From CAYNRE01 sp964399535 (GTDB lineage Bacteria > Planctomycetota > Planctomycetia > Pirellulales > CAYNRE01): a DNA stretch of 64,000 bases. How positions within the stretch are numbered: position 1 is the first letter of the stretch; the number at the start of each line of letters is the position of its first letter. Position numbers and translations under genes: made by a program. The stretch is taken from contig CAYNRE010000072.1 of NCBI GenBank assembly GCA_964399535.1, positions 79,527-143,526 on the forward strand, written 5' to 3'. Shown piece by piece: positions 40,504 to 48,929 of this stretch. The notes below the pieces were generated by a model, which saw only the letters and a list, made by a program, of their open reading frames with translations, searched no databases and had not been told where the DNA came from.

Positions 40504-41853
40504 GTGCCCGCTTCGCAGCCCAAGCCAGGTGCCTCCGCAATGCCCGAGGCGGCTGCGATTGACCCTGGTGAGGACGGCCGGGGGCTCGATTCGGCGGCCG
40601 AGCTCGAACATCGCCTGGCAGGGCTGATGCGCCTGCTCGAAGTGACCCGAACCCTGGCGGGGCTGGTCGATCTGAATCAACTGCTCGAGGCGATTACCAA
40701 GGCGGCCTGTCAGGCGCTCGAGTGCGATCGAGCCAGTTTGTTTCAGTACGATCCGCAAACCGAAGAGCTGTTTACCCGGGTGGTCACCGAGTTGGAGATC
40801 GCCGAGATTCGCCACCGGATCGGCCACGGCATCTCGGGCGACGTGGCCCGCAGCCGTCAATTGGCCAATGTTTCCGATCCAGCCGCCGACCCCCGCTGGG
40901 ATTCGTCGATCGATCGGGCCACGGGCTACCGTACCCGCAACTTGCTCGTGGCGCCGCTGCTTTCGCCTCACGACGGCAAGCTGTTGGGCGTAATCGAACT
41001 GATCAACAAGCTCGATGGTCCGTTCACCGAGTTCGACGAGCAACTGCTGCGGGCCTTTAGCGGTCACGCGGCCGTTACGCTCGACCGGGCTCGGCTGGTC
41101 GACTTCCTTCGACAGCGCGACGAGGTACAGGCATCGCTCAACGTGGCTCGCGACGTGCAGCGCAGTTTCATGCCGCGGCGGCTTCCCGAGGTGGAGGGCT
41201 ACGAGCTGGCCAGTTGGTGGTACCCGCATCAGGCCGTGGGGGGTGATTACTGCGATGTGCTGCCGCTGGCCGACGGGCGATTGGCCCTGGTCATGGCCGA
41301 TGTTAGCGGTCACGGGCTGGGCCCGAGCCTGTTGATGGCGTCGGTTCGGGCGGCGCTGCGGGCCCTGGTGCTGGAACACTCGCAGCCCGAGGTGCTGCTG
41401 GCCCTGCTGTCGCGTTCGCTGGCCGCCGACCTGCACGAAGGGCGGTTCATTACCCTGATATTGGCCCTGGTCGATCCGCGTCGGCACCGGCTCGAGTTCG
41501 CCAATGCGGGCCACGGCCCGGCCCTGTATTACCGCGGCGCTGAAAAGGTTTTCGTAACGCTCGATTCGACCGGGTTGCCGCTGGGGGTGCTCGACGAGGG
41601 GCAGTACCCGGCCGGACCGGCGCTGGACGTGGAGCCAGGCGATTTGATCGTGCTCTGCACCGACGGCATCGTCGAGGCGATGGACCAGCACGATCGGCCG
41701 TTCGGCCAGGCCCGGCTGGAAGCACTCGTTCGCCGCCACGCCGACGAGCCGATCGAACGAATCGTGGAACGGATCGCCAGCGAGGTCTCGGCCCATTACG
41801 TGGGCGAGAGCCCGCCCGACGACCTGACGATTCTCATGGCCCGCAGGCGCTGA
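40504..41853 (+). CDS. GAF-domain SpoIIE/RsbU-type PP2C phosphatase
   Basis: 449 residues. A GAF sensor domain (about 40-200) is followed by a SpoIIE/RsbU-type phosphatase domain with the metal-binding motifs VGGDYCD (245-251) and ADVSGHG (265-271). These proteins dephosphorylate anti-anti-sigma partners in sigma-factor control pathways, with the GAF domain as signal input. No kinase or STAS partner is next to it. The GTG start at 40504 is preceded by GAGGGAGGG at 40488-40496. It lies between a membrane protein and glpD on the same strand. Confidence 0.9.
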   Translation: MPASQPKPGASAMPEAAAIDPGEDGRGLDSAAELEHRLAGLMRLLEVTRTLAGLVDLNQLLEAITKAACQALECDRASLFQYDPQTEELFTRVVTELEIAEIRHRIGHGISGDVARSRQLANVSDPAADPRWDSSIDRATGYRTRNLLVAPLLSPHDGKLLGVIELINKLDGPFTEFDEQLLRAFSGHAAVTLDRARLVDFLRQRDEVQASLNVARDVQRSFMPRRLPEVEGYELASWWYPHQAVGGDYCDVLPLADGRLALVMADVSGHGLGPSLLMASVRAALRALVLEHSQPEVLLALLSRSLAADLHEGRFITLILALVDPRRHRLEFANAGHGPALYYRGAEKVFVTLDSTGLPLGVLDEGQYPAGPALDVEPGDLIVLCTDGIVEAMDQHDRPFGQARLEALVRRHADEPIERIVERIASEVSAHYVGESPPDDLTILMARRR

Positions 41854-41923
41854 TGCGCGGCGTTTCCGGGAAAGCAGCTCCCGCCGCTTCGGCCGGAGCA
41901 GGGCCCCCGGTATAATTGCCCGC

Positions 41924-43639
41924 GTGAATAGCTCCTCGCCTCCGATCGTGATTTTGGGCGCCGGCATTAACGGCTGCGCGCTGGCTCGCGAACTGGTGCT
42001 TAACCGCCAGCCCGTTTGGCTGATCGATACGGGCGATCTGGCCGGAGGGACCACGGCCTATAGTTCCCGGCTGATTCACGGCGGGCTGCGCTACCTGGAA
42101 TACGGCGAGTTCGACCTGGTGCGCGAATCGCTCGCCGAGCGGACGCGCCTGTTGCGCTTGGCGCCGCACCTGGTTCGCCCGCTCGAACTGTTTGTGCCCA
42201 TTCGCAACCGGTGGGGAGGCCTGCTGGCCTCGGCCCGCAGGTTTCTGGGCTGGAAGGCCGAATCGGCGCAGCCCGAAACCCGCGGACTGTACCTGGTGCG
42301 CATGGGGCTGGCGCTTTACGACCTCTATGCCCGCGATCCGTCGCTGCCGCGTCACCGGGTGGTTGCCAGCGGCCAGAGGGGCACTCCACCGGTCGACCGC
42401 GCGAAGTATCGCTGGATGTGCGGGTACTACGACGCCCAGATCGTTTCTCCCGAGCGCTTCGTGGTTGCGCTGGTGGAAGATGCCCGGCAACTGGCGGCCG
42501 AACAGGGAACCGAGCTGCGGGTTTGGACCTATCACCGGGCCTGGCTCGAAGGGAAGCGGCTTTGCGTGGGGCCCTGGGAGGATCCGCCCGATCACGGCCT
42601 GGTGCTGGCCGAGACCGAGCCGGCCTTGGTGGTCAACGCCACCGGCGCCTGGGTCGACGAAACGCTCGATCGGCTTCGGATCGACTCACCCAAGCTGCTG
42701 GGCGGGACCAAGGGGAGTCACTTCTTCACGTTGCACGCCGGACTGCGTCAGGCCCTGGACGGACAGGCGTTTTACGCCGAGGCCTCCGACGGGCGGCCGG
42801 TGTTCGTGTTGCCGCTGGGGCCGGGAACCCTGGTCGGTACGACCGACGAGCGTTACGAAGGACCGCCGGAATCGGCCGTGGCCAGCGAGGCCGAACTGAC
42901 CTACCTGGTCGGCCTGGTCAACGATCTGCTTCCCCAGGTGAGACTGACCCGCAGCGACATCGCCATGCATTACAGCGGCGTTCGACCCCTGCCGCGCAGC
43001 GGCGCCGGTGTGACGGCGGCCATTACCCGCCGCCATTTTCTGCAGGAGAACCCCGCCGCGCCGCTCCCGTTCTACTCGATCCTGGGCGGAAAACTCACCA
43101 CTTGCCGGTCGCTGGCCGAGGAGGCCACGGCGCAGATCCTTAAGCGGCTCGACCGGTCCGTGGTGGCCAACTCGCGTCAGCGCCCGCTGCCCGGGGGGGA
43201 GCAGAATCCGCCGCCGGCCGAGTTGGCCCAGCGCCAGCGCGAGGTGGCCGCGAGCACTGGCTTTTCGCAGCCGCAAGTGGCAGCCTGCTGGTCCCTGTTG
43301 GGTAGCCGAACCGAGCGGGTCTTCGCGGAACTGGCCGGCGGCGACCGGGGGAATCTGGCGGGTACCGAGTTGCCGCGGGCCCTGGTCCGCTGGATGATTC
43401 GGCACGAGTGGGTTACCCGGCTGGCCGACCTGGTCGAGCGGCGGCTGATGCTGCTGTTGGTCGAGCCGCTGGGAGAAACCACGCTCCGCGAGCTCACCGA
43501 CCTGCTTGTCGAGGCGGGCCGGCTCAGCCCCGCGGCGGTCGAGGCGGAACTGGCCGTGACCATCGAACGGCTGGCCGAGCATTTCGGCAAACGTGTCGTT
43601 CCCTTGGGCACCACCGCCAGGGAGGGCGCGCCCCGCTAG
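41924..43639 (+). CDS. glpD: FAD-dependent glycerol-3-phosphate dehydrogenase
   Basis: 571 residues. The FAD-binding GxGxxG motif is at the very start (VILGAGINGCALA), followed by the DAO-fold GTTAYSSRLIHGGLRYLE, typical of GlpD. Family role: oxidise sn-glycerol-3-phosphate to dihydroxyacetone phosphate and pass electrons to the quinone pool. GTG 41924 is the start. The C-terminal part has the usual helical cap of aerobic GlpD. The gene before is the SpoIIE phosphatase, 70 bases upstream; the gene after is convergent. Confidence 0.93.
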   Translation: MNSSSPPIVILGAGINGCALARELVLNRQPVWLIDTGDLAGGTTAYSSRLIHGGLRYLEYGEFDLVRESLAERTRLLRLAPHLVRPLELFVPIRNRWGGLLASARRFLGWKAESAQPETRGLYLVRMGLALYDLYARDPSLPRHRVVASGQRGTPPVDRAKYRWMCGYYDAQIVSPERFVVALVEDARQLAAEQGTELRVWTYHRAWLEGKRLCVGPWEDPPDHGLVLAETEPALVVNATGAWVDETLDRLRIDSPKLLGGTKGSHFFTLHAGLRQALDGQAFYAEASDGRPVFVLPLGPGTLVGTTDERYEGPPESAVASEAELTYLVGLVNDLLPQVRLTRSDIAMHYSGVRPLPRSGAGVTAAITRRHFLQENPAAPLPFYSILGGKLTTCRSLAEEATAQILKRLDRSVVANSRQRPLPGGEQNPPPAELAQRQREVAASTGFSQPQVAACWSLLGSRTERVFAELAGGDRGNLAGTELPRALVRWMIRHEWVTRLADLVERRLMLLLVEPLGETTLRELTDLLVEAGRLSPAAVEAELAVTIERLAEHFGKRVVPLGTTAREGAPR

Positions 43640-43789
43640 GGGTCGCGCGAGCGATCGGCTTCGATCGCCGCGCCGCTTGCGCGAGCGCAGCGATCGGGCC
43701 CGCTCGACATCGAACCGTTCGTTGAAAAAAGCCCTCCTAGCATTTCTTGAACCTCGCCAAGCGCCGAGCCAAGCTCGTCGCGGCTCGCG

Positions 43790-43813
43790 GAATAACGACT
43801 TACGTCGTTATTC
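43790..43813. other. Perfect 10-bp inverted repeat between convergent genes
   Basis: GAATAACGAC, four bases, then its exact complement (43790-43799 and 43804-43813). The stop codon of the minus-strand propeller gene (43808-43810) lies in the stem. There is no T-run in either direction, so a Rho-independent terminator is uncertain; it may act as a transcript-end stabiliser. Confidence 0.5.
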
Positions 43814-46231
43814 TGTCCTCGCATCCCTGCGATGACGCAGCCTGGGGGAATTCTTCAACGGCTGCTCGGGCGCGCGGGCTTCGTCGGGCGGAGCGCTCAC
43901 CAGCCCGTAGAACCGGCCCATCCAGTACGGCAACAGCCAAAGCGTGCCGGGGCTCTCGGTCAGCCCCTCCTCGCCGGCGACCGCGGCCAGGGGGTTGGAA
44001 TCCCATTTCGCCAAGGCGCGCTCGCGCGGGTCGAGAAGCCGCGCGGTTTGGAGCCGATCGCCATAGGGCCGGCGGACCAGCGCCACGTCTTCCCGAGGGC
44101 GATTGTCGATCGACCACTGCACCAAATCGAGCGGATGCTGGTGGAACCACGCGCCGTACGGGGTGGCGTCGCGGCGGGCCGGATCGTCGGACAAGGCGGC
44201 TCCAACCAGCCAGACCAGGCCAAACTGCCCGTCGAGCGGATCGCGTGCGAGCCACTCGGCCAGGCTCTGCTGGTAAAGCCGCCGCCGCGCGGGATCGGTT
44301 TCATAGGGCAGCAGGGCGTGGTAGGCCATGGCCAAAAGCTGGGTATCGATAAAAGTAAAGGTTGCCGGGTCGGTGGTCTGCGGGGAGAGAATGTTGGTGG
44401 CGTAATCGTGGTTCGTGAGCAGATCCTGCGCGGCCGCGTCGTACTTTGGGTCGCCGGTCAGGTGTTCGGCCACCTGTAAATAGGCCAGGATCTCGACCGA
44501 GTTCACTCCCCGATCGAGCTGCCAATTCGGATCGTGGTTCAGTTTCTCGGGCGACCACACGCCCCAACGAGTGGGTTCGCCGTCGGTATCGCGCAGCACG
44601 TACCCTCCGTCGATAATGTGGTCGGTGACGCGGCGTACATGGTCGCGCAGTCGTGCGCGCTCGGTTTCGTCGGCCACCAGGTCGTAGTAAATCGGGTAGG
44701 CGAAGTAGTGCCCCGTGACCTCGTCGGAGCTGGTATCGCCCTTCCAAAGCCAGCGACCATCGGCGCTGGGGCGCCAGCGAACGTCGACACGCTTCCAGCG
44801 GGGGTCCTGGGCCTCTTCGTGGGCCTGCTCGCTGGGCGAGTAAGTGCGGTTGGCGTCGTCCACCTCGGTCCAGTCGCTCGGCACCACGGTGCGCGCGAAA
44901 AAACCACGGGTGCCGGTTACGGTTTGCAAAAAGAGAACGGCGTCGAGCGCCCGCCGAGCGTTGGCGCGGGCAGCCGGATCGGCCGTCACCGCGTAGCGAA
45001 ACGACTCGGCGGCCAGGTATTGGGCGGTGTACTGGCCGTCGTTGTCGGTGTCTTCGGGGTGCGGCTGTTTGAGGTCGCCTGGCTGCGCAAGCCGGCACTT
45101 TTCCACCAGGCCCGGTGGGCGAACGTGGCGCGCCTGGGCAATTGCACCGTAGTGCGTGGCCTTCTCGGCCAGTGTCATCGGTTGGGCCAGTAGCACGCTC
45201 GCGCCCGCCGCGGTGGCCACGTAGATCTTGCCGTCGGCCGTGCCGTCGACAGCCCGAACGTCGTCGCTCGGCAGCCAGCGCAGGCTATGAAACAGGAGCG
45301 GCCCGGCGGTTGGGTCCGCGGTCGTGGCCGCTGCGGGCGTTGTCGGCTCGCTCAGGCGGATTAGCCCCTGGGCCGTGGCCAGCCAAACCGCCTGCCCCGG
45401 CTGCCTTCGGCAGCCCTCCACCAAAGGGCTGGCCAGCGGCTCGGCGCGGCTGAGTCGCACAGGCGGTTCCCTCTGGGTAAGTAGCCAATCGCCCCAACCC
45501 CCCAGCGCGCTCACCAGCAGCCGCGCCCGCGCTTGGTCGCCCGCGGCGCTCGGTTCGGGCAACAGTTCCAACCCCGTGACCGAGGCGCTGGGAAGCGCCA
45601 GCGAGTTGGCGGAGCCGTCGCAACGGGTCGTTTTTCCCTCGGCGACGCGAAACAGCCCCACGGGAGTGCCCACCCAGAGCGTGTCGCCCCATTGCGCAAG
45701 CGCTCGGACTGGCGTGGGCCAGGTGACCGGCCAGTGCCTGGGCGCGCCGTTTTCAACTTGCCAGATTCCGCCTGGCCCGGCTGCCAGGGCCTGGTCGCCG
45801 CTGGCCGCGATGGCGGTGACGGGACCGGAAACTTCCGAGAGCTGCTGCAAGGCCGGCTCGGCGGGCGCGGCTTGCTCGTCCGAGGCCGAGCGGTATAGCC
45901 CCCGCCAGGTGCCCAGCAGCACCTGGCCCGACGAAACTCGCTCGACCGCGTAAGCCGGGCCAATCGCCAGGTGGTGTGGGTGGCGCTGCCAATCGGGGCG
46001 GGAGCCCGGCGACCAACACCATGCGCCCCCCGGTCCGATTGCCCAAATCCGACCCTGGCGATCCACGGCGATATCCCTCAGGTCGAGCCGGGCCCCATCC
46101 TGGCCAACCAGGAACGGCTCGCGCCGCCACTGGGCGGTCGGCCGATCGACAATGGGCCGGCGGGGGAGCGGGTCGAGCGGCCGAATCGGAGAAGCGCCCA
46201 GCAGGGCAGCGGTGAGAACGAGGGCAAGCAT
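43808..46231 (-). CDS. Secreted propeller + helical-toroid fusion protein
   Basis: 807 residues, family not recognised. A signal peptide (about 1-14) is followed by an N-terminal half of repeated blades like the ligand-sensing propellers of hybrid two-component sensors (for example DLRDIAVDRQGRIWAIGPGG and GDTLWVGTPVGLFRVAEGK). Residues from about 370 form an all-helical domain with Trp/Tyr/Asp-rich loops (HYFAYPIYYDLVADETERAR and NWQLDRGVNSVEILAYLQVA), as in alpha/alpha-toroid glycosidases or lyases. There is no kinase or membrane anchor. A polysaccharide-degrading role is possible but not shown. Confidence 0.7.
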   Translation of the reverse strand: MLALVLTAALLGASPIRPLDPLPRRPIVDRPTAQWRREPFLVGQDGARLDLRDIAVDRQGRIWAIGPGGAWCWSPGSRPDWQRHPHHLAIGPAYAVERVSSGQVLLGTWRGLYRSASDEQAAPAEPALQQLSEVSGPVTAIAASGDQALAAGPGGIWQVENGAPRHWPVTWPTPVRALAQWGDTLWVGTPVGLFRVAEGKTTRCDGSANSLALPSASVTGLELLPEPSAAGDQARARLLVSALGGWGDWLLTQREPPVRLSRAEPLASPLVEGCRRQPGQAVWLATAQGLIRLSEPTTPAAATTADPTAGPLLFHSLRWLPSDDVRAVDGTADGKIYVATAAGASVLLAQPMTLAEKATHYGAIAQARHVRPPGLVEKCRLAQPGDLKQPHPEDTDNDGQYTAQYLAAESFRYAVTADPAARANARRALDAVLFLQTVTGTRGFFARTVVPSDWTEVDDANRTYSPSEQAHEEAQDPRWKRVDVRWRPSADGRWLWKGDTSSDEVTGHYFAYPIYYDLVADETERARLRDHVRRVTDHIIDGGYVLRDTDGEPTRWGVWSPEKLNHDPNWQLDRGVNSVEILAYLQVAEHLTGDPKYDAAAQDLLTNHDYATNILSPQTTDPATFTFIDTQLLAMAYHALLPYETDPARRRLYQQSLAEWLARDPLDGQFGLVWLVGAALSDDPARRDATPYGAWFHQHPLDLVQWSIDNRPREDVALVRRPYGDRLQTARLLDPRERALAKWDSNPLAAVAGEEGLTESPGTLWLLPYWMGRFYGLVSAPPDEARAPEQPLKNSPRLRHRRDARTE

Positions 46232-46519
46232 GACGGGTTCCGGCGTGAAAGTGAGCGGCTGCCGAGTGCGATTGCCCGCCGTCGGCCAGTCCGGTCTTGC
46301 CGCCAGCGGCTAGTCTGGCAGCCGATGGTACCCCGCGTGGTCGTCGAGGGGAAACCGCCGCGGAGTTCATGTTTTTTCAGCCAGGGAGCCGCTTTTTTCG
46401 TCGGTTTCTCCGCGGGGCGCGGTTGACAGCCCCGGGGCCTTCGGGCACAAACCACGCACAGATGGTTTGCTGGCCCTCCGGGCTTCGCACTTATTTCGCG
46501 TCTCAGAGGCCAGTTCGGC

Positions 46520-47155
46520 ATGATTCTGTACTGCGTTCGTCACGGCGAAAGTGTGTACAACGCCACGGGGCGCATTCAGGGACAGGAAGACGTACCGCTT
46601 TCGGAGTTAGGCCGCCAGCAAGGGAGGGCCGTCGCCGAGGCCCTGGCCGATCGGCCAATCGAGGCCCTGTTTTCCAGCCCTCTGGCCCGAGCCGCGGAAA
46701 CCGCCGAGGCGATTGGCCAGGCGCTCCGGTTACCGGTCGAATTCGACGACCGGCTCCGCGAGATTCACGCGGGCATCTTCCAGGGATTGTTCTGGCGCGA
46801 GATTGAGCAATCGCACCCCGAGGAAGCGGCGCGGTGGCTCCGGCAAGATCCCGATTTCGTCATTCCCGGCGGAGAATCGCGGCGGTCGCTCATGCGGCGA
46901 GGCTTGCAGGCTCTGGCGGCGGTGCGGGCCAAGAACCTGGGGCAAGTGGTCGTGGTTTCGCACGGCGGACTGCTCTCGGCAGCGTTTAAGGCCCTGCTCG
47001 AAATTCCCGCCGAGCGAACGCCGTTTTCGCTTCGCAATGCCTCGATCAGCCGGGCGAAGTGGGACGAACAGTTTCGTCTGCAAACCTTAAACGAGACCGA
47101 ACACCTGCGACGCTGTCGGGTCGAGACGCTCGCTACCGGCGACCTGGCGATTTAA
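46520..47155 (+). CDS. Histidine phosphatase superfamily protein (PGM-like)
   Basis: 211 residues. The catalytic R-H-G-E motif is at the start (CVRHGESVYN), the second Arg in SSPLARAAETA, and the later VVSHGGL supplies the second His. The fold is that of cofactor-dependent phosphoglycerate mutases and broad-specificity phosphatases such as GpmB/CobC-like enzymes. The substrate cannot be told from sequence; CobC-type alpha-ribazole phosphatase is one option. ATG 46520 is followed at once by the first strand, so the start is secure. It is divergent from the propeller gene. Confidence 0.9.
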   Translation: MILYCVRHGESVYNATGRIQGQEDVPLSELGRQQGRAVAEALADRPIEALFSSPLARAAETAEAIGQALRLPVEFDDRLREIHAGIFQGLFWREIEQSHPEEAARWLRQDPDFVIPGGESRRSLMRRGLQALAAVRAKNLGQVVVVSHGGLLSAAFKALLEIPAERTPFSLRNASISRAKWDEQFRLQTLNETEHLRRCRVETLATGDLAI

Positions 47156-47207
47156 CCCCCTCCGAAACCTCGCTAGAAGCCAGCGGGCGAGCGCAGTCGC
47201 GCAGGGC

Positions 47208-48545
47208 TTAGCGCAGCCGGCTGAGATCTTCCTCGTGGCGCTGGCCGGTTTCGGCTGCCACGCGCAGCGCGCCGCCGGCAGGCTGCAGCCGGACCAGCTG
47301 CACCGAGTGGCGGTGCTCGTCGAACCAGGTTCGCGCGGCCAATTGGCCCTGGTCCCAGCGGGCCCTCTCTGGCCCGACGCCCAAGAGTGGTTGGTTGAGC
47401 GTTACCACCATTCGGGCGACGGCCGTATCGGCAATCCGGGCGCCCGCGGCGCCCGGGTCGGGCCAGGCGCGGGTATCGCCTAGCAGCACCTTCCAGTAGG
47501 GAAGGCGATTGAGGGTGTAGCGATTGGTGACCCCCTGTGCCAGCGCCCGGTAACGCGCCGAGACGGGGCCTTGAAGCGGTTCGCCGGCCAGGAGTTCCAG
47601 GAGCCTGCCTTGCTCGGTCGGCGAGCCGAAATCGGCCACTAGTGCCGCCGCGGCCGACCACTCCTGGGGATTGGCATCGAGCGACTCGAGGCAAGTCGTG
47701 GCCCCGGCCAAGGCCGCTTCGGTCAGCGGGTCGTCGGGCGAATCGATCAGGCGCTGGGCCAGACAAAGAGCGAAGGGCCGCGCTTGGCAGAGCAGATGGT
47801 CGAGCCGGGATTCGATCGCGGGCGCGTTCCTCGCGCCGCGCAGCGCGCGAACTAGCGCAGGGTAGTCGGCCAACGCCGTAGCGGGCAGCACCCGATTAAA
47901 TTGCCGCGTAAGCGTGATCCACTCGCGGCCAGCGGGCCAGGGACGCGGCCAGTAGGTGCGAAGGTTGTGATCTTGAACGGCCACGACCGGGCCGAAATCG
48001 AAGGAGTGCATCTCCTCGAGGACCCGTTCCACGGGCCAGCGGTCGTATTCCAACCGGTAAATGGCGGACAGGGTTCCGGTGCGGTGTCGGCCTCCCTGGC
48101 AGTGAATAACCACCGGCCACGCGGCGGGATCGTCCATGAGCCGGAGAAAGGCTTCGAGCACCCAAGGATTGGGCCAGGGCCAGCCAGCCTCGGAGCCGAG
48201 CGGCCATTGCAGGTGTTGCGCCCCCAGGCGGCGGACGAACGGGGCCTCGAGCTCACCGTTGGGCCGGCCAAGGTCCCACACGTTGCGGTAGAGCCGAACC
48301 TCGTGCCACTGGGTGCTGACTACGGTTCGCGCACCGCTCCGCCAGACGAGTTCCTCCAACCCAACTTCGGTTGGCTGGCCCACGCGGAGCAGCACGCCCG
48401 GGCGTACGACCGCCAGGCGTTTGAGATTCGTGCGGCGGGCGTGCCAGCCCCAGCCCAGGGCCAGCGCCAGTGCCAGGCCGCCGACCACGAGACGGCGGCG
48501 CCGGCGGCGGGTGGGTGAGAGCGGTCGTCGGAATCGAAGCACCAT
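47208..48545 (-). CDS. Membrane-anchored Cys-dependent (PTP/DSP-type) phosphatase
   Basis: 445 residues. A basic N-terminus and one membrane helix (about 19-36) precede a domain with the Cys-X5-Arg loop C-Q-G-G-R-H-R (Cys149, Arg155 in VIHCQGGRHRTGTLSAIYRL), the signature of tyrosine and dual-specificity phosphatases. About 260 residues after this domain are helical and not recognised; they may form a substrate-binding extension. The general-acid Asp is not obvious. The active site probably faces the periplasm or cytoplasm depending on the anchor. ATG 48545 is chosen; more open frame exists upstream but is low-complexity. Confidence 0.82.
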   Translation of the reverse strand: MVLRFRRPLSPTRRRRRRLVVGGLALALALGWGWHARRTNLKRLAVVRPGVLLRVGQPTEVGLEELVWRSGARTVVSTQWHEVRLYRNVWDLGRPNGELEAPFVRRLGAQHLQWPLGSEAGWPWPNPWVLEAFLRLMDDPAAWPVVIHCQGGRHRTGTLSAIYRLEYDRWPVERVLEEMHSFDFGPVVAVQDHNLRTYWPRPWPAGREWITLTRQFNRVLPATALADYPALVRALRGARNAPAIESRLDHLLCQARPFALCLAQRLIDSPDDPLTEAALAGATTCLESLDANPQEWSAAAALVADFGSPTEQGRLLELLAGEPLQGPVSARYRALAQGVTNRYTLNRLPYWKVLLGDTRAWPDPGAAGARIADTAVARMVVTLNQPLLGVGPERARWDQGQLAARTWFDEHRHSVQLVRLQPAGGALRVAAETGQRHEEDLSRLR

Positions 48546-48929
48546 GGTGGTAGCTCGGCAATTCGACCGATCGTTGGCGTCCTGGCAGTCGTAACTTCCG
48601 CCAGGGCCCCGGCCCGGCGGGGAAGGTGACGCGGGCGTTTTTCCGCTCAGCGAGGGCACGCTACCGGGGCCGCACCGACAAGGTCAACGCCAGCTCGCGC
48701 TCCACCCCGCAAGGGGTTCCCAAGCGCCGTCCCCGGTTGGCGGCCGACCACTTCGCGCGAGCCTGGGCAAACTGGACATTCGGGGGCGAACTGGTCCGAG
48801 CCACCCTGGGGTGGTTGTTCTTGTGTCGCTTTCGCCGAGCCGGATAGACTTTGCCCCCCGCCCGACGGCGATGCGCGATCGGGTGGCCACGTAGCCTGCG
48901 CTCAAGGGGTCGGAGCGCTGCGCGCCAGG
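48546..48929. promoter_or_regulatory. Divergent region before the sensor kinase gene
   Basis: 384 bases between divergent starts. A weak promoter-like pair on the plus strand reads TTGTGT (48821-48826), 18 bases, TAGACT (48845-48850), about 80 bases before the kinase start. Nothing comparable was found for the minus gene. Confidence 0.3.

Noticed and set aside
40072..42054. Minus-strand frame of 660 codons opposite the phosphatase
   Set aside because: The plus-strand frame shows full GAF and SpoIIE motifs; the minus frame does not.
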